Shown: piece by piece, positions 56,377-64,000 of the stretch
Numbering within the stretch: the stretch's first letter is position 1
How the letters are laid out: each line of letters begins with the position of its first letter
From: Galeopsis tetrahit
Lineage: Eukaryota > Streptophyta > Magnoliopsida > Lamiales > Lamiaceae
NCBI GenBank assembly: GCA_963675135.1
Contig: OY776120.1
Coordinates: 57,842,063 to 57,906,062 of the forward strand
Length of the DNA: 64,000 nt
Direction of reading: 5' to 3'
Notes under the pieces: generated by a model
What the model was told of the DNA's origin: nothing
What the model saw: only the letters and a program-made list of their open reading frames with translations
Database searches by the model: none
Translations under genes and position numbers: made by a program

Positions 56377-57171
56377 CCATATCTCTATTTCTTCTTCTTT
56401 TTCTGGTAAAATAGGCCGCCACATCGCCTCACGCCAGCCGACCCCACATGTTTTTTATGTTCCATTTTTAATGCTTTTTTTAAAAAAAAAAAAAAATGCA
56501 AATCAAAGTCGACCAAAACTACAAATTTCGAACATTTCTTGTTGACTCAACACACAATTTTCGATTAATCTTTGTCAAAATATCTCTATTTTTTAAAAAT
56601 ATTTAGTTTGACACACTTGTGTCAAATTCAACACTCTTTGTCGAAAATAGTGAATATTTCGACGAACTATTGTCGAAATTGCAAAAAAAATAAATAATAA
56701 AAATTAATCAATAAATCAATGTCGACAATAATGTATATTTTTTACACTGATTTTTTTTTTTTCAAAAAAAAGTTAGTGAATCGAAAATAAAATTAAAAGA
56801 CATGACTCATCGTTAGAGAGAAAAAATATAAAGGATATATATAAAAAAAAAAAAATTGAAATTTTGGTTCGGACCGGTAAATTTTGGTTTTTACCCGAAT
56901 CGGATCGGAAACCTATCCTAAAATTTATAGGACTGGGGACCAAACCGAAAACTAACCAATCGATCTGGTTTGGATATAATCATTCTTTACACCCTCCTAT
57001 TGGGAGTGTATCTGGGGTATAGAAGCAAAACCAAGCCTAAATTTTCCACTAATACTACTGTATATTTAAAAGCCCCCGAGGTGAGGCCCCAACTAAGATT
57101 TTATTCACACCAGTCAACCTTACTTCTCAATCTCTACTGAAAAAGAAAAAGGTCAAAGCAATCCGCCGGAA
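56377..57171 (+). promoter_or_regulatory. upstream region of the stress-protein gene, TATA box at 57061
   Basis: AT-rich spacer between the CACTA end and the gene. TATATTTAAA at 57061-57070 lies about 100 bp upstream of the ATG. A CT/GC tract right after the CACTA end resembles sequence on its other flank. No other feature recognised. Confidence 0.5.
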
Positions 57172-58936
57172 ATGCAGCAGCCATCTCCTGACTCCGACCT
57201 GCCATCACTCGCAGCTATCAAGGTTCGCGCCTCCTCCCCCCGCTTCCCTCCCCCAACCACTCCACTCTCCACCGAAACTCCCACCGCCAACGCACAGCGC
57301 AGGATCGGCATCGCCGTCGATCTCAGCGATGAATCTGCTTTCGCCGTCAAGTGGTCCGTCCATCACTACCTCCGCCCCGGTGACGCCGTCATTCTCGTCC
57401 ATGTCCGCCCCACATCCGTTCTCTACGGCGCTGATTGGGGTTCCGTCGACCTATCCATCGTCGACACCGAAAACGAGGAGTCTCAGCGGAAGCTTGAAGA
57501 CGAATTCGACACCTTCACCACTACTAAGTCGTCCGATCTGGCCCAGCCACTTGTCGAGGCGCAAATCCCCTTCAAAATCCACATAGTCAAGGACCACGAT
57601 ATGAAGGAGCGCCTCTGTTTAGAGGTTGAGAGGCTAGGACTGAGTGCTCTCATCATGGGGAGCAGGGGATTTGGGGCAGCGAAGAAAGGGAGAGATGAAA
57701 GGCTTGGAAGTGTTAGCGATTACTGCGTCAGGCATTGCGTTTGTCCTGTTGTTGTGGTGAGATATCCTGATGACAAGGATAGCGCTGGAGGCCCAGTGGT
57801 GTCGGTGGCGTCTGCTGCAGAGGATGAGGACGACCAAGAGTATCACGATGCACCCGAAGATAAAAAAGGTTTGTGCCTTTTTTTTCAGTTTGTATTATTT
57901 AGTTGTTTTGTGCTGCATCCCGTTTTATCCTGTTACATATTTTTGTTGTTAATCATTATAAATTTGAGTGGTTGGGGAGCTATGAGTTTGATGAGTTGCC
58001 ATTACCTGAGATTATTTGGAACTGTGTGAGCTGTGACCAATTAATTGGTACATCTAACAATAATTCTAGGTTGAGTGAGTAGTGATACAAGGATGGAAAA
58101 AAAGGCCCAGTTGGCACTTGAATTTATTGCAGCTCATTCGAGCCAAGGATGGACACTGAATTTTGCTCTTTACATTGTTAGTATTAATATGATGACAAAA
58201 ATTAATGTTGTTGCTTATTTGTCTTCATTTGTTTGTTTGCCTTGCAAGAATGTGTGCCCTATTTCTTATTAGGTATGAGGTGAAGTATTTCCATTTCACA
58301 CTGTGACTTTATTTTTTAAGTCTTAATTCCTAGCTTAGCCTTACCTTCCAACTCATGTTAAAATGATTATATGCTACATAAATATAGCTTTTAGAGGGCC
58401 TTTTTCTTGCTCAATTGTGATACTAGCACAACCCAGTAAGATTTTGGGTATCAATCAATTTTCTTGAACTATATTTTTCAACTCTAACAATGTTATTATA
58501 CGAAAGGTGAATGTTTCCAGTTTTGCATTGGTTTATTATGTATATACTGACTAGGATGCTCATTTCACCATGGTGTATATTTTTCTTTTCCACATTAAGG
58601 TGAATATGCTAACTAGGATGCACATTCCAATGTGGTGTGGCACAATAACTAATGTTGAAGGTGCTTGATTGATGCTCACCACCTTGTGAATGCCACGTTG
58701 CAATTTGGTAGACTAATACTCTTCATTTTTCTTACTTTATATATTAAATAATGATACGCATTAAAATCGAATTTTGACTTGTGTAATTTACTGCAATAAA
58801 AGATGTTGCTTTTGAGTTAAATTAATTGTACGAGTCCTGTGCTCTTGCATGATCTATTGGTACTGAGTCTCATTTGTTCGATGCTGAGAACCATTAACTA
58901 TTGTTAGTCCATGTTGCAGAGAAAGTGGAAAGCTAA
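57172..58936 (+). CDS. PHOS34: universal stress protein family, PHOS34-like, two exons
   Basis: Exon 1 is 57172-57868 (donor GTTTGT). The intron is 57869-58919 (acceptor TTGCAG). The tiny exon 2, 58920-58936, adds E-K-V-E-S and stop, giving 237 residues. After a Pro/Ser-rich N terminus (PDSDLPSLAAIKV, as in Arabidopsis PHOS34) the Usp domain starts at RRIGIAVDLSDESAFAVKWS (about residue 43), with TSVLYGADWGSVDLS, QIPFKIHIVKDHDMKERLCL and the nucleotide-loop region IMGSRGFGAAKKGRDERLGS, then VSDYCVRHCVCPVVVVRYPD. PHOS32/34 proteins are phosphorylated after microbial elicitation and bind nucleotide in related USPs; a stress-signalling role is inferred from family. The acidic tail (EDEDDQEYHDAPED) is typical. 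No damage seen. An unspliced reading would run to 58029. Confidence 0.85.
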
Positions 58937-59591
58937 TATCTAGATAGTATCATAGTAGCTCCGAAGATACTGTGTACAAATGCAAAATTAGATAATTGAC
59001 TCTAGTTTTTTTTTTTTTTGTCCTCCTGCTAATTTGTATCATTGACATGTTTGTCATGGGGTCCTAAGAAACATGATGCTGATATAGTAAATCATATTTA
59101 TGAAAAACCCATTAACTCGGTTATATGATGTTCCTAAAACCTAGTTTCTGGATTTAGGATGAATCTTGTGATTGAGCATTGTCTTTTATGTTACTTCAAC
59201 CTTAGGGCCGGACAAAATCATCAATACCAAATAATACTGATAGAAGATTTTGTTTGTTCTGTGGTGCATAGGGTATTGTTCTTGTTACACCTTCCCTTTG
59301 TTTTTTTGTTTTTTTTTGTTTTTCCTGCGAGGAACTAAATTATAGGATCCTTGTATCAATTCATTATTCACGGTATAATTAGAAGTACTCAAGTAGGCAA
59401 TCTTTCTGTTCTTTTGAAACTTGAAAGTTCTTCCTATTGATCATTTTATCTTCCATCTCACTATATTTGAGGAATTCCTATATATAGCTATTGATCATTT
59501 TAACTTCCATCTCACTATATTTGAGGGAATTCCTATATATAGGATATACTAATTTGAGTGTACTCTCAACAACGAAATTAATTATATAGTA
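58937..59591. other. 3' region of the stress gene and spacer
   Basis: Probable 3' UTR then AT-rich spacer. It contains a roughly 54-bp imperfect tandem duplication (TTGATCATTTTATCTTCCAT.. at about 59438 and 59492). Confidence 0.5.
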
Positions 59592-59883
59592 CTCCCTCCG
59601 TCCAATTTTATTATGCCCACTTCTTCGGGCACGAGTTTTAATGAATATTGATTAGTTTATTCATAAAGTAGATAAGTTGAGGGTATGATGGAGTATTGTG
59701 GGGTCCATTTGTAAATAAATGATTGTTTATGAATAAAGTGAATGACAAAGTGAGTAAATAAGTGATAGTAGGAGGGTGAAGATAAAGTAGTATGAATAGT
59801 ATTGTTTCCAAAAAGGGTATGGACATAATAAAATTGGACAACCAAAAAAGGAAAGTGGGAATAATGAAATTGGACAGAGGGAG
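59592..59883. mobile_element. Stowaway-like MITE, complete, TSD TA
   Basis: CTCCCTCCGTCCAATTTTAT on the left and ATGAAATTGGACAGAGGGAG on the right form long TIRs, flanked by TA (59590-59591) and TA (59884-59885). The right arm carries an internal near-copy (GACATAATAAAATTGGAC). Non-coding, about 292 bp, well preserved. Confidence 0.85.
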
Positions 59884-62308
59884 TAATAATTTTGATTTAT
59901 TCTGTTAATGAATAAATTAATAAAATTATGAAAGTTCTTCCGATTGATAACCTTATCTGTATTAATGGTTTAACTATCTGTATTAATGGTTTAACTAGAG
60001 CCTATATATGTGTACCTATTTTAATTTGCTAGAAGTCTGCTGAATCTTTTCATTAAAGGAATGGGAATCCTCTGCTCTATTCAATTTACAATAGTTTTAT
60101 TAATTATTACATACATACACGTGATTTGTTCCATATTAAATGCACGCGTTGGTTTTCCTCTTAGTTTCTACGGGAGTTATCTTTCTTTAACATGCCAGAT
60201 AACCTAAGTACTATAATATCTTGTTTATTAGTCTGTTAGTATGTACTACATATAATTGATATAGGAAAAACTTTTGATTATCTATGGTGACCAGTGGATT
60301 GAGTGCAGTATAATCAGCCAGACAATATGATAAGGATGAGGATAGACACAAAAGATACAGACCTCGTGTAAAAGAAGAAACTGTATTATTTTCAGTGTTT
60401 AACTCCTGGCAGCCGATCAGATCTGCCTAGATAAACCCTAACCTAAGTCCACTAAGTAATAACACCCACAGATGGTTTATTAAAGAACTTATTTAAAAAG
60501 GCCCTAGTTAACCCAACTATAATAATAATAATATTAATAATAATAAGGTACAAGGAACAATATTAGAATACGTCGTGGTCTTCGATTGGTACACTTGTAT
60601 TAAGGATGTCATTTTATCTTTTTGGGTTCAGCCGTTCCGGATATCTCTTCTTCTGTTGGTAGGCTCTCCCCTCGATGATAATACATAATTGCTTATTTGT
60701 CGCAAAGTCCAGTTGAATTTAATGGATTCGTTCAATTTCCTAAGAACAATATGACCTTTCAACTGAAAAAAAGTGACATAGTTGAGGTTCCAATAGGAAA
60801 TGGAAATTGGCTTTGGTATTGTTTAATGATGCCAGGATCCTCTAACACAAAAGAACTTTGTTATTTCCCTTACTCTATGCCATGAAGGAGCAACATGATG
60901 CATCTTGCTTCCTCAGATACTTACATTTGCATAAAATGCCATACGCGGATCATAATTATAAGAGCTTTTCACCTGACTTGATACTCACATTCTGAAACCT
61001 CAGCTTGACTTGATTTCATGCTGCTTTTAACTAGCCTGGTATTTAAATTGTAGAAATTCTATTCGTGCCTCTTATAATGCATATTGAGTTTTATTAAAGT
61101 TAAACATCTGTTTTTATATTCTCACTATAAGCTACATGCCCCTAAACAGATTCCTGATTTAATCCAGCTTCGGGGATTCTTGGCGTGAGTGCAGGTGTGT
61201 AATTTATTACGTTTTATTACCTGCCAGTATACCTCCTTCAATTACTGCCGCACTGTATTGAGCCATATATGCATGCAGTCTCGTTGAGTATGTTGCTTTT
61301 TTGTTGTCAACTTCTGATTATTACTTTATGCAAACTCTTGTTGCAGCATATAGAAGGCATGGCCTACAAGGTTATGTGAACTGAGTTGATATGTGGAGTA
61401 ATGCCATGCAAATTGACGTGTGTTGCTACTGTTTCATTTTTATCTGCTCTTTAATTCGATATGTAACGTTGTACTTGTATCTTAGGTTGTTTTCATGTAA
61501 ATTGCTGCAGTCTCTGTACTTTAGCACCTAGTAAGGCTGTTCTTGAATAAGTTTGGTTGGTTACTTATGTGTCTATTGTTTATGTGCTGAGAGGACAATG
61601 GGATGTTTTCCATCATGATTATGAACTGAAAGGATTTTATTTGATTCTGATTCCTTACCGATACATTAGTAGTGGGATACATTAACTTCATCTTTAAATA
61701 CATGGGTAAAAATAGTTTCTATATCGGTTTTGATATGTATCTCAATGATAGGTTCTTTATAGATCTTTGTTATAGATAGTGTAATGTAATTGTGACAGTA
61801 TACAAAGAGTTTATGTAATGCTCAGCTTAATGAAGAATGCATCGTTAGATTGCATATTTATGGGGTACATGAGTCGCGCAGAGTAGTGTTGAATTCGAAC
61901 TCGACTCTTTTGTTATATTTGAAGTTTGAAACTCGATTCGAATTTGAACAAGTCTAAAATTTTGAAGTTTGAAGCCTGACACTATAAGAAACAATAAATT
62001 TGAGTTCGATTTGATTACCAGTATAATTTTTCAATATGTTTTTTTATATAATATATTAGTGTCCTACAACTGTTTGCACACTTACATTATTTGTTCGTTC
62101 CACAATTGTTATTACACCTATAAAAGGAAACTCTCTCATAAACTCCTCCTTCACAATATTTACACATTTACACAAAATGCCATTACTTTTACTCTTTTTT
62201 CAATCACATTTTTACTTTATCCATATAACTTTATAAAATTACCCCTCAACACTCCACTCATTACACTTTTTTCTTAAAAAGTGTGCCCATTTTGTGGTGC
62301 AAACACTT
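59884..62308. other. long spacer without a recognised gene
   Basis: A 62-codon frame at 60697-60885 (MSQSPVEFNGFVQFPKN) and others have no recognised similarity. A 23-bp direct duplication (TCTGTATTAATGGTTTAACT) sits near 59945. It may include unannotated UTR or non-coding transcript sequence, but the DNA alone gives no support. Confidence 0.4.
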
Positions 62309-62645
62309 TGATGAGAACTACGATATAAAATACGAATAAATCCGTAATCCCTAGCTCAGGCTAGCAAGAAACGGAGCTCCTTTTTTTTTCATACGGTAGT
62401 CTTCATACCAATATATAGAGATTTAATTACTTCACAAAATATGCAAATATCCTAACAAACTAACCAATAATATCTAATGCATATTTATATTCTTAAAAAC
62501 AAGGCAACAAAATAAAAGATTAATCCATACATTATCTATATTCCTAAAAACAAAGCAACAAAATAAAAGATTAATACATTGGGCCGCCCTTCAATCCGGC
62601 TCTCGACTATACGTAATTTTGAGCCCACTACCTTCATTCTCATCA
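62309..62645 (-). repeat. 3' LTR of the small element
   Basis: 337 bp, with a tandem roughly 50-bp repeat (ACAARGCAACAAAATAAAAG). Lacks the 36-bp block present in the other LTR. Confidence 0.85.
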
Positions 62646-63373
62646 TTCACATCTCCTTCACAAACATCCTTGTCCTCAAGGATGAATTCAGAATTATCGG
62701 AGTCCGATCCACCGGTGTTGATCAAGAAAACATGTTTGGTCTTATCCGGTTCAATCGAAAGTGCTTTTCTACAATATTTTTCGGCAAATTTGAAGTCTTT
62801 GTGTTGCATGTAAATCAATGCTAAATTTCCCAACAATCTCGAACAGTCTTTCTCAACCCTGATCTGAACCTTCTTCCCTTGATATCTTGCGAATTTGGTT
62901 CTTTTTTCAAAAAGTGTTATTTCTTCTACTTGCTTCAATTTACAGTGAAATATTTCAATCTCTTCAGCTACACTTCCAGATTGCCTATTGCAGTCAATTT
63001 CATCTCCATCATCAACTAAAATATCAACAATATCAACAAACTCATCGAAAATTGGTGGTCCATCATAACCACAATTTTCATCAAAATATTCATCGAAAAT
63101 TGGTGGTCCATCATAACCACAATCTATTTTAATTTTTCTTCCCCCGTCCTCCATGGGCGTCGGGTTCACCCCTTCGTCAGAGCTTGTACCGAAGGTGCGG
63201 TGTTCTTCAGATGACGAACTTGACTTGATTCTTGATCCGGTTCTTGATGATTTTTTGCGTAACAATTTTGACATCATTCGTTTCATCTTGGCATCGATAC
63301 TTTTGAATCTTGTTTCAATTTGATGAAATCTCGTCTCTAGTAACTCAATACGTTCCCAATGAGTTCCTACCAT
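62591..63373 (-). CDS. chimeric ORF: gag-like N terminus plus MS5/SDI1-type TPR fragment
   Basis: 260 codons from the first ATG after the PBS. Residues 1-40 (MVGTHWERIELLETRFHQIE) form a coiled-coil like that beginning many plant gypsy gags. A Ser-rich linker and a tandem duplicate CGYDGPPIFDE follow. From about residue 130, QSGSVAEEIEIFHCKLKQVE, FARYQGKKVQIRVEKD, SRLLGNLALIYMQHKDF and AEKYCRKALSIEPDK match in order the TPR module of plant MS5/POLLENLESS3 and SULFUR DEFICIENCY-INDUCED proteins. The conserved CNLAICL continuation is missing; instead the frame runs through an acidic tail into the 3' LTR. Reading: a captured host exon fused to gag. Whether it is translated or useful is unknown. 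Confidence 0.65.
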   Translation of the reverse strand: MVGTHWERIELLETRFHQIETRFKSIDAKMKRMMSKLLRKKSSRTGSRIKSSSSSEEHRTFGTSSDEGVNPTPMEDGGRKIKIDCGYDGPPIFDEYFDENCGYDGPPIFDEFVDIVDILVDDGDEIDCNRQSGSVAEEIEIFHCKLKQVEEITLFEKRTKFARYQGKKVQIRVEKDCSRLLGNLALIYMQHKDFKFAEKYCRKALSIEPDKTKHVFLINTGGSDSDNSEFILEDKDVCEGDVNDENEGSGLKITYSREPD

Positions 63374-63415
63374 GACGATCGTGATTCTCTAATACTCTCA
63401 ATGAAAGCACCAATT

Positions 63416-63786
63416 TGATGAGAACCACGATACGAAATACGAATAAATCCGTAATCCCTAGCCCAGGCTAGCAAGAAACGGAGCTGCAATTAACTTTGCA
63501 AAAGAACTCTATTATTTTCTCCTTTTTTTTTCATATGGTAGTCTTCATACCAATATATAGAGATTTAATTACTCCAAAAAATATGCAAATATCCTAACAA
63601 ACTAACCAATAATATCTAATGCATATCTATATTCCTAAAAACAAGGCAACAAAATAAAAGATTAATCCATGCATATCTATATTCCTAAAAACAAGGCAAC
63701 AAAATAAAAGATTAATCCATTGGGCCGCCCTTCAATCTGGCTCTCGACTATACATAATTTTGAGCCCACGACCCTCATTCTCATCA
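63416..63786 (-). repeat. 5' LTR of the small element
   Basis: 371 bp; the PBS lies directly inside it at about 63392-63413. Confidence 0.85.
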
Positions 63787-64000
63787 CACTTGTGGGACGA
63801 AGTGAGTATAAATGTAAATTATACAATTAATATAAGGGTTAATTGCAAAAAAAAAAAAATCATGACCTTTATAGTTTTTATCAATTACGGAGTACAACAT
63901 ATATTTTTTTCTTTGCAATTTGATACACCAGCTTTTTATATTTTTCAATTTAATGCATTTGTCAATTTTCTGACAACGTCTTCAAATTGAACACTTTAAT
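63787..64000. other. window end, nothing recognised
   Basis: AT-rich sequence with an A13 run near 63848; no gene. Confidence 0.5.

Larger units (their letters stand above)
62309..63786 (-). mobile_element. small LTR retroelement carrying a host gene fragment, TSD CACTT
   Basis: LTRs at 62309-62645 and 63416-63786 (TGATGAGAAC to CATTCTCATCA), flanked by CACTT (62304-62308) and CACTT (63787-63791). Minus-strand orientation: next to the right LTR is TTGGTGCTTTCATTGAGAG, a PBS-like start seen in plant Ty3/gypsy elements. The internal region is only 770 bp, with one ORF and no pol, so it is non-autonomous (TRIM/LARD-like). The LTRs differ mainly by a roughly 36-bp indel after GAAACGGAGCT. Confidence 0.85.

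Noticed and set aside
57172..58029. Single-exon 285-residue reading of the stress protein
   Set aside because: After KKG the frame becomes hydrophobic intron-like sequence; splicing at 57868/58920 gives a normal family C terminus.
60697..60885. Small gene of 62 codons
   Set aside because: No similarity, no supporting signals, and the length is within chance expectation.

Overview
This is a eudicot nuclear genomic window: intron-containing genes, AT-rich spacers, tRNA-derived SINEs, Stowaway-type MITEs, LINE pieces, Ty1/copia elements primed by initiator tRNA-Met, and a CACTA (En/Spm) transposon. Proteins like the third ORFs of the copia elements are common in asterid genomes, so I lean to an asterid (perhaps Lamiales), but that is a weak inference. 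Only one gene looks intact and host-functional: a PHOS34-like universal stress protein at 57172-58936. The rest is mobile DNA or gene debris.

Layout. 0-4 kb: a DUF4283-like fragment, a broken Werner-type 3'-5' exonuclease-like gene (minus strand) and a decayed probable Ty3/gypsy LTR/leader. 4.09-10.13 kb: a heavily mutated Tork/Tnt1-like copia element whose left end is a full LTR in inverted orientation. 10.3-20.9 kb: a graveyard with a SINE flanked by a perfect 18-bp target duplication, three more exonuclease-like relics, several hairpin MITEs, a LINE RT split by a Stowaway MITE, an internally deleted copia relic with its 3' LTR, a LINE 3' end and a second SINE.

21.17-56.38 kb is one 35-kb nest. 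The outermost layer is a CACTA transposon (termini CACTACAAAA / TTTTGTAGTG, TSD CCA) carrying a TNPA-like ORF and a TNP2-type transposase. The transposase is split twice. The first split is a solo LTR (25176-39323, TSD TTTGT) that itself contains a young copia element, Copia-2 (26013-36585, TSD TTATT). The second split is another young copia element, Copia-3 (41430-54599, TSD TAAGG). Both young elements lie on the minus strand, resemble Sireviruses, have near-identical LTRs, and carry a large third ORF between pol and the 3' LTR, where plant 'env-like' ORFs sit. The two third ORFs are different from each other. The Copia-2 LTR holds clustered heat-shock-element-like repeats upstream of a clear TATA box.

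56.4-64 kb: the stress-protein gene about 0.8 kb beyond the CACTA end, a complete Stowaway-like MITE at 59.6 kb, a long spacer with no recognisable gene, and at 62309-63786 a 1.5-kb LTR element (TSD CACTT). Its only ORF joins a gag-like N terminus to a piece of an MS5/SDI1-type TPR protein, which looks like capture of a host gene fragment.

All coordinates, target duplications and reading-frame breaks were read by eye. Family names rest on recognised motifs, not database searches.
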